Source of the DNA: Vreelandella olivaria
GTDB taxonomy: Bacteria; Pseudomonadota; Gammaproteobacteria; Pseudomonadales; Halomonadaceae
DNA length: 64,000 nt
NCBI RefSeq assembly: GCF_023507745.1
Contig: NZ_JALPZO010000164.1
Span: 104,415 to 168,414 of the forward strand
Reading direction: 5' to 3'
Of the stretch, positions 1 to 8,336 are shown piece after piece (the first letter of the stretch is position 1; the number at the start of each line of letters is the position of its first letter). A program made the translations under genes and the position numbers. Under the pieces are notes generated by a model, which did not search any database, had not been told where the DNA came from, and saw nothing but the letters and a program-made list of their open reading frames with translations.

Positions 1-465
1 ACGGGTGCCTTCTGGGAAAATCAGCACCGAAAGCCCAGCGCCCAGGCGCGCTACCCCCTGGGTAAGCACCTGCTTCATGGCTCGGGCAGGTTTCGAGCGA
101 TCCAGGCTAATGGGCCGCAGTAGGCGTAACCCCCAGCCAAACAGAGGAATCCTCAATAGCTCTTGCTTGAGAACCGTACACACAGGAGGTTTCATCACCT
201 GCAGAAAAACCGTTTCCCACTCACACTGATGGTTTGCCTGAATCACACAGGGTTCGTCTGGAATATTTTCCCGGCCTTGTATGTCATAACGCACACCACA
301 GGCGACTTTAAACCACATGATCAAAAAGTAGTTATAAAGGTTGAGCAACCGATAACGGGCGGCGAGAGGCAGAAAAGGTGCAATGGGTAAAAACAGTACG
401 CCAATGATCAGCATGGCGGAAAAGTAACCGATGTAAAACACCAGGCTGCGAACCACATTGATCAA
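1..465 (-). CDS. plsC: 1-acyl-sn-glycerol-3-phosphate acyltransferase (PlsC family), 3' end cut by window edge
   Basis: The reading frame is open from a TTG at 465 to base 1, giving 155 codons with no stop, so the C-terminus lies outside the window. The family transfers an acyl chain to lysophosphatidic acid at the inner membrane. A hydrophobic N-terminal segment (about residues 5-30) is followed by the acyltransferase catalytic block ANHQCEWE, in which the usual HX4D is HX4E, and by FPEGTR at the very end of the visible part. The TTG start is chosen because AGGAGA lies about 6 bases upstream and because TTGA overlaps the stop of the preceding gene, indicating translational coupling. ATG is available only out of frame; GTG at 456 is a weaker alternative. 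The family call is firm; the acyl specificity is unknown. Confidence 0.85.
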   Translation of the reverse strand, partial: MINVVRSLVFYIGYFSAMLIIGVLFLPIAPFLPLAARYRLLNLYNYFLIMWFKVACGVRYDIQGRENIPDEPCVIQANHQCEWETVFLQVMKPPVCTVLKQELLRIPLFGWGLRLLRPISLDRSKPARAMKQVLTQGVARLGAGLSVLIFPEGTR

Positions 466-1352
466 GCCGTTTCTCCTGTCCCAATACCACTTTGGTGGTC
501 ACGCGTTAAACACCACACATCCAGCATCCGCCCTACTTCCAGTCGCCACGGCTTTTGGTGCACACCAAATACCTCCAGTACACGACGGCAGTTTAAAACC
601 CGGCGCAACTTGGCATCGTGATGATGATTGAGCGCCTGCACATCGCCAAGCGTGATGTGTTCACCACGCCCTTCTAAATGGGTCGCCAACTGCGTCCGTA
701 CCATTGAGGTAAAAGTAAAGGCACTGACCGGCTCAGTGCCTGCCAAATGATACGCTCCCCAGGCATCGGCACCGCAGGTCTGCTGCTGCAACATGCCAAT
801 TAATGCCCTGGCAACAGCATCCGCTGATGTTGGGCAAAAGATGACATCCTCCGCTGCCCGAACACTGTGTCCCGTAATGAGACTGTCGATAATCTCACTT
901 AACCAGGCATGGCTGCCCTCAAGGGCAAACAGGGGACCCAGCCGCACAATCAGATGCCGATGGTACTCAGCCCGGATACGGTCACCCGTTTGTACAAGGC
1001 GGCGCAGGCACTCATCCCGCGGGGCGGGCACCACATGCTCATCAATGGGAATATCAAACCCTTCTTCATAGAGCTGGTCGGAGACACACCATACCAGCGC
1101 CACCTCCTGGGCCTGGCAGGCATCCACACATACATCCACCGCATCCGCATGGGCTTTCACCTCCGCTGGCGTCATGCTTAACGGATGCGCCAGAGGGGGA
1201 ATAATCACCGCATCTGGCGTGATAGCCTGTAGTTGCTCGGTCGTGACGGTGCTGCCCTGCTCGATAACAAGCTCTGTATCCGTACGCCGACTCGCCTCTC
1301 GGGCCAAAGCCAGGCTCAAGCAGTGCCCTGCATCTAATATTAGCAATTTCAC
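462..1352 (-). CDS. RmlD-like NAD(P)-dependent sugar-nucleotide reductase/epimerase homologue
   Basis: A 296-residue protein that looks like the dTDP-4-dehydrorhamnose reductase branch of the extended short-chain dehydrogenases. It starts with a beta strand and nucleotide-binding-like turn (MKLLILDAGHCLSLALA) and has the RLGPLF strand near residue 150 that matches the family's RTSWVYG region. The N-terminal glycine motif is degenerate: the second and third glycines of GxxGxxG are missing. I cannot place a YxxxK catalytic pair with confidence. The start is GTG, preceded by a GAGAG ribosome site. It sits between ssb and plsC and overlaps plsC by four bases. The family is reasonably supported; the substrate is unknown and catalytic activity is doubtful. 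Confidence 0.65.
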   Translation of the reverse strand: MKLLILDAGHCLSLALAREASRRTDTELVIEQGSTVTTEQLQAITPDAVIIPPLAHPLSMTPAEVKAHADAVDVCVDACQAQEVALVWCVSDQLYEEGFDIPIDEHVVPAPRDECLRRLVQTGDRIRAEYHRHLIVRLGPLFALEGSHAWLSEIIDSLITGHSVRAAEDVIFCPTSADAVARALIGMLQQQTCGADAWGAYHLAGTEPVSAFTFTSMVRTQLATHLEGRGEHITLGDVQALNHHHDAKLRRVLNCRRVLEVFGVHQKPWRLEVGRMLDVWCLTRDHQSGIGTGETA

Positions 1353-1403
1353 GACAGGCTCTCTCCCTCACCCCAGTAACATGCTTGCAGTCGCACCAGC
1401 ACG

Positions 1404-2045
1404 CTAGAACGGGATTTCGTCGTCAAAATCGTCAAAGTTGCCTGGATCAGGCGCACCGTAATTACTGTTTTGGTTATTTGGCGCGGGCTGGTGCTGTTGG
1501 GGGGCAGGGGCAGGCTGAGGCCCACGCGGAGGGGCTGCATTACCGTAGTTGCTAGGCGCCCCACCCTGCTGCGGGTAACCACCTGACGGCTGAGGGGCAC
1601 TCTGGGCAGGCGCAGTCTGCCCAGGATTGCCTTGTCCATAACTGTTTTGTGGGCTGTTACCCTGCGGGTATCCCCCCTGGGGCATATTACCGCCCTGATA
1701 ATCGCTACCACGACTATCCAGCATCTGCATGTCGTTGGCCACGATCTCGGTGCTATAGCGATCCTGCCCGTTCTGATCCTGCCATTTACGGGTTTGCAGG
1801 CGGCCTTCAATATAGACCTTGGATCCCTTTTTCAAATACTGCTGGGCAATTTCAGCGGTTTTATTAAACAACACCACTCGGTGCCACTCAGTACGCTCCT
1901 GGCGCTGACCACTTTGACGGTCCATCCAGGTGTCGGAGGTGGCCAGGTTTAAATTAGCCACTGCGGTGCCTGAAGGCGTAAACCTTACTTCTGGATCCTG
2001 CCCCAGGTTACCAATCAAAATGACTTTGTTAATTCCGCGCGCCAT
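1404..2045 (-). CDS. ssb: Single-stranded DNA-binding protein
   Basis: A 213-residue SSB that coats single-stranded DNA during replication, recombination and repair. The N-terminal OB fold (residues 1-115) opens with [15 protein letters not shown] and contains the conserved TEWHRVVLF and KGSKVYIEG strands. Residues 116-200 are a low-complexity Gly/Gln/Pro/Asn linker, and the protein ends in the acidic partner-binding tip DFDDEIPF. The ATG has a clear AAGGAG site 6 bases upstream. It lies downstream of the MFS transporter gene on the same strand, an arrangement also known from Pseudomonas next to uvrA. No SOS box was recognised in the 92-base gap before it. Confidence 0.97.
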   Translation of the reverse strand: MARGINKVILIGNLGQDPEVRFTPSGTAVANLNLATSDTWMDRQSGQRQERTEWHRVVLFNKTAEIAQQYLKKGSKVYIEGRLQTRKWQDQNGQDRYSTEIVANDMQMLDSRGSDYQGGNMPQGGYPQGNSPQNSYGQGNPGQTAPAQSAPQPSGGYPQQGGAPSNYGNAAPPRGPQPAPAPQQHQPAPNNQNSNYGAPDPGNFDDFDDEIPF

Positions 2046-2137
2046 AGGTTGCTCCTTTAATAATCGATCATATATCGGTGACCATCAGCATCACCAACTT
2101 CGTTGCCAGTTGCTTGATACCAAGCGGCGTAGCGCTA

Positions 2138-3517
2138 TCAAGACTTGGGGGGCGAAATCAACTTCATCAATGCCGCCTGATCAAGCTGCTGACGGTTCAC
2201 TTTCAGGTACATCAGGCGTTCCTCAGGCACCACCATGATATCTTCAACGCCCACAACATCTGCTAAATGCTCTATCAAAAGGTCCAGTGCATCTGGCTGC
2301 GTGTCATGCAGCGCCACCACCTCACTGGATAATGGTGGCGGCGATGGCATACGCAGCATAGCCAACCACCATACCAGGGCCAGCATAGCGCAACCGATGA
2401 AAACAGCGTTAAGCCCCCAGGTATGAGCCAGCAAGCCACCCAGGGTGCCGCCTAAAAACGCCCCTAAAAACTGACTGGTGGAGTAAACCCCCATGGCAGT
2501 GCCCTTGGCACCGGCAGGCGCTAATTTACTGAGCATGGAAGGCAGGGTCGCTTCCAGCAGATTAAACCCGGTAAAAAATACAAATAGCCATACAAATAGC
2601 CAGTTCCCCTGGGAGAGTGGCAAGCCAAGACTACCCAAACTGACCACAATGGCCCCTATGGCCAGCAGGCAGATCAGCTTCATACGCTGGCGCTTCTCGG
2701 CGACAATGATCAGTGGGATCATGGCCACAAACGATAAGGCCATCACCCCCAGGTAAGCGAGCCCATGATATTCAGCCACCACCCCGGCATCGAGCAGTCG
2801 AAAAGGGATGGCGACAAAGATCGCCATGAGCATCAGATGCAGGGCAAAGATGGAAACGTCCAAGCGCCACAGGTCGGGGCGCGTGATCACACTTTTAAAC
2901 TGCCGACGGTCCATGCCTACATCACGGTGGCGCAAGCGGCGAGGCGCCGGAGGGATCCAGCGCCAAAGCACCAGTAACCCAACCATCGACAGTATAACCG
3001 TAAACCAGAATATTCCTGAAAGCCCTGCCCATGCGGCCAGCCATGGCCCAAGCACCATGGCAATCGCGAAAGACACGCCAATGGATAGCCCAATGGTCGC
3101 CATCGCCGCGGTGCGTACCTGCTCGCGGGTCTGGTCAGCCAGTAGCGCCATGATGGCCGCTGCTATCGCACCACTGCCCTGCAGGGCACGCCCTATGATA
3201 ATGCCCGCAATAGAGTCAGCCATTGCCGCCACCATGCTACCCAGGGCAAAAATGAGTAAGCCCATGGCAATAACACGCTTGCGACCTATGCGGTCAGAAA
3301 GCAGGCCAAACGGTATTTGTAACGCCGCCTGGGTTAACCCATAGATACCTAGCGCCACACCTATCAGCAGTGGTGTAGCCCCCGTCAGTGCATCAGCGTA
3401 CAGCGCCAATACCGGCAACACCATGAAGAGTCCCAGCATACGAGACGCATATAGCCCGGCCAGGCCACTAATGGCACGGCGTTCAGCGGCCAGCAGCAGT
3501 GCGGAAACCTTGCGCAT
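2138..3517 (-). CDS. MFS drug/solute exporter with C-terminal ferredoxin-like domain (YajR-like)
   Basis: A major facilitator superfamily protein of about 459 residues with 12 predicted membrane segments. It carries the loop 2-3 signature GLLSDRIGRKR (motif A). About 70 residues after the last membrane segment form a soluble tail (for example EDIMVVPEERLMYLKV) that resembles the cytoplasmic YAM domain of E. coli YajR. The start is the ATG at 3517 (MRKVSALLLA), which has AAGG 5 bases upstream; a longer frame to 3568 lacks a ribosome site and is rejected. The gene diverges from uvrA. The stop codon falls inside a 7-base inverted repeat (2113-2119 with 2136-2142). The transported substrate is unknown. 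Confidence 0.85.
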   Translation of the reverse strand: MRKVSALLLAAERRAISGLAGLYASRMLGLFMVLPVLALYADALTGATPLLIGVALGIYGLTQAALQIPFGLLSDRIGRKRVIAMGLLIFALGSMVAAMADSIAGIIIGRALQGSGAIAAAIMALLADQTREQVRTAAMATIGLSIGVSFAIAMVLGPWLAAWAGLSGIFWFTVILSMVGLLVLWRWIPPAPRRLRHRDVGMDRRQFKSVITRPDLWRLDVSIFALHLMLMAIFVAIPFRLLDAGVVAEYHGLAYLGVMALSFVAMIPLIIVAEKRQRMKLICLLAIGAIVVSLGSLGLPLSQGNWLFVWLFVFFTGFNLLEATLPSMLSKLAPAGAKGTAMGVYSTSQFLGAFLGGTLGGLLAHTWGLNAVFIGCAMLALVWWLAMLRMPSPPPLSSEVVALHDTQPDALDLLIEHLADVVGVEDIMVVPEERLMYLKVNRQQLDQAALMKLISPPKS

Positions 3518-3637
3518 AATGCCCTTGTGTTTGGTGGTTAGGCCGAACAGCCTGAGATGACCGTCCATTCTAGCGCTTTGTGCTCATACTGGAAACGTCA
3601 GGCAACAACCAAACACCAGCACCTACTACAGGCAGTT

Positions 3638-3667
3638 TTGCCGTGGAGGGGGCAGCAAACGTATAAT
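3638..3667 (+). promoter_or_regulatory. Candidate sigma-70 promoter for uvrA
   Basis: TTGCCG (3638-3643) and a perfect TATAAT (3662-3667) are separated by 18 bases. They end 30 bases upstream of the chosen uvrA start, so the leader would be about 25 nucleotides. I found no LexA-type CTGT-N8-ACAG operator around it. Confidence 0.6.
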
Positions 3668-3697
3668 TACGCTTTTGCCACGCGATTCGAGGTGTTG

Positions 3698-6553
3698 ATG
3701 GACAGCATTCTGGTCAGGGGTGCCCGCACCCACAACCTCAAGCAGATCGATGTGGAACTGCCGCGGGATAAGCTGATTGTCATTACGGGCCTTTCCGGCT
3801 CAGGCAAATCATCGCTGGCGTTTGACACGCTCTACGCTGAAGGGCAACGCCGCTATGTGGAATCGCTATCCACCTACGCGCGTCAATTTCTTTCCATGAT
3901 GGAAAAGCCTGATGTGGATCACATTGAGGGGCTTTCGCCAGCTATTTCTATTGAGCAGAAATCCACCTCTCACAATCCTCGCTCCACCGTTGGCACCATT
4001 ACCGAAATTTACGACTATTTGCGCCTGCTATTTGCACGGGCGGGCACTCCGCGCTGCCCGGAGCATGGCGAAGACCTTGAAGCCCAAACCATTTCACAAA
4101 TGGTCGACCAGGTAATGAACCTGGCCGAGGGCACCAAACTGATGTTGCTGGCACCAGTAGTCAGAGGCCGTAAAGGTGAACATCTGCAGCTATTGGCCGA
4201 ACTTCGCGCCCAGGGCTTTGTCCGGGTACTGATTGATGGCCAGGTACTTGAGCTGGACGATATTGCGCCGCTGGATAAGCGTAAGAAGCATGATATCAGC
4301 GTCGTTGTTGACCGCTTCAAAGTGCGTGAGGATCTTGCCCAGCGCTTGGCCGAATCATTTGAGACCGCACTCAATCTGGCTGACGGCACGGCAATGATTC
4401 ACTTTATGGACGGTGAACAGGAGGATATTACCTTCTCGGCACGCTTTGCCTGTCCGGTATGTGGCTACTCACTCTCTGAGCTTGAGCCGCGCATGTTTTC
4501 GTTTAACAATCCTGCCGGTGCCTGCCCTACCTGCGATGGCTTGGGGGTACAGCAATACTTTGATTCTGAAAAGCTGATTAGCCACCCCGAACTATCGCTG
4601 GCCGAAGGTGTAATCAAGGGCTGGGATCGCCGCAACATCTACTACTTTACCCAGTTGCAGGCCCTTGCCAAACACTACCGCTTTGAGCTGGAAACGCCTT
4701 GGGCGGAGCTTGCCCGCCACGAACGGGAAATTATTTTAAACGGCAGCGGTGACGAGCAGATTCCCTTCACCTATGTGGGCGACCGTGGCCGCAAGGTAAC
4801 TCGAGAACACTCCTTTGAGGGCGTACTGCCCAATATGCAGCGTCGCTACCGGGAAACCGAGTCCAACATGGTGCGCGATGACCTTGCCAAATATATCGCC
4901 GTTCAGCCTTGTACCACCTGTAGTGGATCACGCTTGCGTAGGGAGTCGCGCCACGTATACGTGGATGATCGCAATATCGCTGATCTTGTACACCTGCCTA
5001 TTGGTGACGCCTGGCGCTACTTTGCCGACTTGAGCCTACCTGGCCGCAAAGGGGAAATTGCCGATAAAATCGTCAACGAGATTCATGCCCGCCTGGAGTT
5101 TTTGGTCAATGTCGGGCTTGATTACCTCAACCTGGAGCGCAGCGCCGATACACTCTCTGGAGGCGAAGCTCAGCGTATTCGCCTGGCAAGCCAAATAGGC
5201 GCCGGTCTTGTCGGTGTGATGTACATTCTGGATGAGCCGTCCATTGGCCTGCACCAGCGCGATAATGACCGGTTGCTTAAAACCCTGGAGCGGCTACGGG
5301 ATCTGGGCAATACCGTGATTGTAGTGGAGCACGACGAGGATGCTATTCGCGCGGCTGATCACGTACTGGATATCGGCCCTGGAGCGGGGGTGCACGGCGG
5401 TGAAATTGTGGCCCAGGGCACCCCCCAGCAGGTGATGGATAACCCCAACTCTCTCACAGGCCAATATCTGTCCGGTACGCGGGAAATTGCCGTACCTCCC
5501 TACCGCATCCCAGGTAATCCGGAAAAGCAACTGGTGGTGCGCGGTGCAACGGGCAACAACCTGCAAAATGTCACCCTTAGCCTGCCACTGGGCCTGTTCA
5601 TCGCGGTTACCGGTGTCTCTGGCTCTGGTAAATCAACGTTGATCAATGGCACTTTAATGCCGATTGCGGCGAGGGAATTGAACCGAGCGACGACGCTGAC
5701 GCCAGCCCCCTATGAAAAAATTGAAGGGCTGAACCAACTCGATAAAGTGATTGATATTGATCAGAGTCCCATCGGCCGCACACCACGTTCCAACCCTGCC
5801 ACCTATACCGGTATCTTCACACCGATTCGTGAGCTGTTTGCAGGCACCCAGGAAGCACGTTCACGAGGTTATAAGCCTGGGCGTTTCAGCTTTAACGTGA
5901 AGGGTGGACGCTGTGAGGCATGCCAGGGGGAGGGCATGATCAAAGTGGAGATGCATTTCCTGCCCGATATCTACGTGCCCTGTGATGTGTGTAAAGGCAA
6001 ACGCTACAACCGCGAAACACTGGATATTCACTACAAGGGCAAAACTATCCACGAAGTATTGGAAATGACGGTGGAAGACGCACTGGAGTTCTTTAGCCCC
6101 GTGCCCGCCATCGCCCGGCGCCTGCAAACATTAATGGATGTGGGGCTTTCCTATATTCGCCTGGGGCAAAGTGCGACCACACTATCGGGGGGCGAAGCGC
6201 AACGGGTGAAACTTGCCCGCGAGCTGGCCAAGCGCGACACCGGCAAAACGCTCTATATTTTGGACGAACCAACCACCGGCCTGCACTTTGAAGATATTCG
6301 TCAACTGCTGACGGTGCTACACCGCCTGCGTGACCATGGCAACACTATTGTGGTGATCGAACATAATCTGGATGTCATCAAAACCGCTGACTGGATTATT
6401 GACCTGGGCCCAGAAGGCGGTTCCGGCGGTGGGCGAATCATTGCCGAAGGCACCCCCGAGCAAATCGCCAAACAGCAGGTCTCACACACAGGGCACTTTC
6501 TAGCGCCACTGCTGGCCCGGGGTAATCGTGTGGCGCAGAAAGCCAACGCCTAG
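3698..6553 (+). CDS. uvrA: Excinuclease ABC subunit A
   Basis: A 951-residue UvrA, the damage-recognising ATPase of nucleotide excision repair that loads UvrB. It has the duplicated ABC layout: first P-loop GLSGSGKSS (about residue 31), zinc site CPVC/CPTC (about 251-278), first signature [12 protein letters not shown] (about 486), second P-loop GVSGSGKST (about 638), second zinc site CEAC/CDVC (about 738-765) and second signature [12 protein letters not shown] (about 829). The start is the ATG at 3698 ([10 protein letters not shown]), with GAGGTG 5 bases upstream. The open frame continues to 3557, but that extension covers the promoter and is not family sequence. It is divergent from the MFS gene. 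Confidence 0.97.
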   Translation: MDSILVRGARTHNLKQIDVELPRDKLIVITGLSGSGKSSLAFDTLYAEGQRRYVESLSTYARQFLSMMEKPDVDHIEGLSPAISIEQKSTSHNPRSTVGTITEIYDYLRLLFARAGTPRCPEHGEDLEAQTISQMVDQVMNLAEGTKLMLLAPVVRGRKGEHLQLLAELRAQGFVRVLIDGQVLELDDIAPLDKRKKHDISVVVDRFKVREDLAQRLAESFETALNLADGTAMIHFMDGEQEDITFSARFACPVCGYSLSELEPRMFSFNNPAGACPTCDGLGVQQYFDSEKLISHPELSLAEGVIKGWDRRNIYYFTQLQALAKHYRFELETPWAELARHEREIILNGSGDEQIPFTYVGDRGRKVTREHSFEGVLPNMQRRYRETESNMVRDDLAKYIAVQPCTTCSGSRLRRESRHVYVDDRNIADLVHLPIGDAWRYFADLSLPGRKGEIADKIVNEIHARLEFLVNVGLDYLNLERSADTLSGGEAQRIRLASQIGAGLVGVMYILDEPSIGLHQRDNDRLLKTLERLRDLGNTVIVVEHDEDAIRAADHVLDIGPGAGVHGGEIVAQGTPQQVMDNPNSLTGQYLSGTREIAVPPYRIPGNPEKQLVVRGATGNNLQNVTLSLPLGLFIAVTGVSGSGKSTLINGTLMPIAARELNRATTLTPAPYEKIEGLNQLDKVIDIDQSPIGRTPRSNPATYTGIFTPIRELFAGTQEARSRGYKPGRFSFNVKGGRCEACQGEGMIKVEMHFLPDIYVPCDVCKGKRYNRETLDIHYKGKTIHEVLEMTVEDALEFFSPVPAIARRLQTLMDVGLSYIRLGQSATTLSGGEAQRVKLARELAKRDTGKTLYILDEPTTGLHFEDIRQLLTVLHRLRDHGNTIVVIEHNLDVIKTADWIIDLGPEGGSGGGRIIAEGTPEQIAKQQVSHTGHFLAPLLARGNRVAQKANA

Positions 6554-6582
6554 CTCAGAGAGTTGAGTACAGAGCACTGCTC

Positions 6583-6621
6583 GCCTGGGCAACTTGGCAT
6601 ATTATTGCCACTTGCCCAGGC
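6583..6621. terminator. Strong compound hairpin after uvrA, possible terminator
   Basis: A perfect 10-base stem (GCCTGGGCAA at 6583-6592 with TTGCCCAGGC at 6612-6621) encloses a second 5-base stem (TGGCA/TGCCA) with a TATTAT loop. It begins 30 bases after the uvrA stop. No T-run follows, so it is not a textbook intrinsic terminator. It could act as an mRNA 3' stabiliser or, because the inner part resembles an operator palindrome, as a binding site near the downstream Crp/Fnr-type gene. Confidence 0.4.
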
Positions 6622-6699
6622 AACACTTGCCAGTTCTGTTTATATTAATCTGCATTGTAGTTTAATAATTGTTGTTAACTCTCAAGGAGAAAGGACGCT

Positions 6700-7443
6700 G
6701 TGAACCAGGAGAAAAGCTGCATTATTCAGCATTTTAGCCACTACTGCTCGCTGACCAAAGAAGAAAAACAATTACTGAACTCACTGGAAGACAGCCCGAC
6801 CGAGATCAAAGCAAACTCGTTACTTTGGGAAATGGGCGACCCAGCTAATGAATTCTGTACACTTAAGAGCGGATGGGCATACTCCTACCGTCATCTTGAG
6901 AATGGTGATCGGCAGATATTGGAAGTTTTTTTGCCCGGCGACATTATTGGTCTGCGTGAATTTGCCTTTGCACAGCGGTTGGAAAGTGTGCGTATGATCT
7001 CCGATGGAGTGATATGCCACTTCCCTCATAAACGTATGCTTGATCTGTTCCAGCAGTCACTGACATTGACGTCGGTGCTATTTGCCATTAGCAGCCGACA
7101 ACAGGCATTGCTGACCGAACGGTTGGTCAACCTGGCCCGACGTAGCGCCCGGCAGAAGATGGCGCACTTTTTACACGAAATGTACCTGCGTCTGCGCCAG
7201 ACCAGCGATGACATCAGCGGGCAGTTTCGCTTACCGCTTTCACAGGAACAGCTGGCAGATATTCTGGGGCTGAGCCCGGTACATGTTAGCCGTACCTTTA
7301 GTGCGCTCAGCGAAGACGGCTTGGTATTCCGGGACCGCCACCATGTCACTATCCCAAACCTGAAAGCACTCGCCGCTGAAGGGGAGTTTGACGACTGCTA
7401 TCTAACCGATAACGTCAGGCCACTGCGTGATCACTCCTCATAA
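6700..7443 (+). CDS. Crp/Fnr-family transcriptional regulator
   Basis: A 247-residue regulator. Residues 20-125 form a cyclic-nucleotide-binding-like beta barrel with the turns EMGDPANEF and FLPGDIIGL. A dimerisation helix follows, then a winged helix-turn-helix (about 170-235) with LSQEQLADILGLSPVHVSRTF as its recognition region. The FNR oxygen-sensing cysteine cluster is absent: only isolated Cys7, Cys16 and two later cysteines are seen. The recognition helix has VHVSR where FNR has E--SR, so neither oxygen sensing by Fe-S nor an FNR box should be assumed. The start is GTG at 6700, with AAGGA just upstream. It is convergent with nrdJb and shares a terminator with it. The signal sensed is unknown. 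Confidence 0.85.
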   Translation: MNQEKSCIIQHFSHYCSLTKEEKQLLNSLEDSPTEIKANSLLWEMGDPANEFCTLKSGWAYSYRHLENGDRQILEVFLPGDIIGLREFAFAQRLESVRMISDGVICHFPHKRMLDLFQQSLTLTSVLFAISSRQQALLTERLVNLARRSARQKMAHFLHEMYLRLRQTSDDISGQFRLPLSQEQLADILGLSPVHVSRTFSALSEDGLVFRDRHHVTIPNLKALAAEGEFDDCYLTDNVRPLRDHSS

Positions 7444-7444
7444 A

Positions 7445-7475
7445 AAACGCCGCGTGTTTGGTTGACGCGGCGTTT
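7445..7475. terminator. Bidirectional intrinsic terminator between the Crp/Fnr gene and nrdJb
   Basis: AAACGCCGCG (7445-7454) pairs perfectly with CGCGGCGTTT (7466-7475) across an 11-base loop. A-rich sequence lies on the left and TTT on the right. It follows the plus-strand stop by 2 bases and the minus-strand stop (7494) by 19, so it fits termination in both directions. Confidence 0.85.
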
Positions 7476-7493
7476 ATACGCTAGGCGCTGTAG

Positions 7494-8279
7494 CTAACCA
7501 CACTTAGACCAGCCACAGCCTGCATAGCAGGTGGGGCAGCCATCCATCATAATTAACTCACCGCGGCACTCAGGGCAGTTTCCCACGGAAGCAGGGCTAC
7601 TGCCTTGTGTCTTTTTTGCGGTGGTGTCTGCTCCTCCAATCGGTTCGACAGCACCCTGTTCCATGGCATCGCTCAGGGCTGACTCATCTGGCTGCCACGC
7701 ATAGCCGTGCTGCATACGATGCGCATAACGCTCTACCAGTGTTTCTACAGGTACCTGATTACCATCCTGATCAAGAAAACCACGTCGATAGAGAATCTGC
7801 TGGATAGACCAGGCAATGGCCGCCACCTCTGAATCATGGAACATCGGTTTGTTCCAACGATTCATACCACAACGTACCAGGCCTTTATCCCAGGCCACTT
7901 TACGCAGGTCTGCTACCGCCTGGGTCACATAGCCACCACGTGCCGCCAACGACAGGCTGCGCATGGTGGCAGTAATCCACTGGTGTTCACTGGAAAGCTG
8001 TCCAGAGGGAAAGAAAAACTCGACAGGGCGTTCGATAACAACGCGCTGACCACTGATCACACCTTCAACGGGCATGAAGGAGACCAGCAGATAGACTTTC
8101 TTACGCCCTTCCGCGCCGACATAAGAGATCTTTTCAGAAACAGCTTCCAGAGTGCCTTCAGGGCGAGAAGGAATCCTTACCGTCAGTGGATTCTCTTCGG
8201 CCAGCTCTGGGGCAACCACAGCCTGCTCCGGCTGTTTGATGCGATAACCAACAATTTTTGAGGTAATTTCAACGGCCAT
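7494..8279 (-). CDS. nrdJb: Class II ribonucleotide reductase, C-terminal subunit NrdJb
   Basis: A 261-residue protein matching the separate second part of the split adenosylcobalamin-dependent ribonucleotide reductase known from Pseudomonas. It ends in a cysteine-rich tail, CPECRGEL then CPTCYAGCGWSKCG, which would supply a zinc site and the redox-active cysteines that re-reduce the active site in NrdJa. The start is the ATG at 8279 (MAVEITSK), with GGAG 6 bases upstream. A further in-frame ATG at 8291 has no ribosome site. It is 57 bases downstream of nrdJa and evidently cotranscribed with it. Confidence 0.9.
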   Translation of the reverse strand: MAVEITSKIVGYRIKQPEQAVVAPELAEENPLTVRIPSRPEGTLEAVSEKISYVGAEGRKKVYLLVSFMPVEGVISGQRVVIERPVEFFFPSGQLSSEHQWITATMRSLSLAARGGYVTQAVADLRKVAWDKGLVRCGMNRWNKPMFHDSEVAAIAWSIQQILYRRGFLDQDGNQVPVETLVERYAHRMQHGYAWQPDESALSDAMEQGAVEPIGGADTTAKKTQGSSPASVGNCPECRGELIMMDGCPTCYAGCGWSKCG

Positions 8280-8336
8280 AACGTTCTCCATTTAGCAAAG
8301 GTGTATGTGCTTTGTTCTCAAAGAGGTTGCCCATAC

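Noticed and set aside
2808..3344. A 178-residue plus-strand open frame antisense to the MFS transporter
   Set aside because: Composition and position are those of a shadow of the membrane protein gene; there is no ribosome site and no family resemblance.
3517..3698. A LexA/SOS box controlling uvrA
   Set aside because: No CTGT-N8-ACAG-like palindrome is present between the MFS start and the uvrA start.
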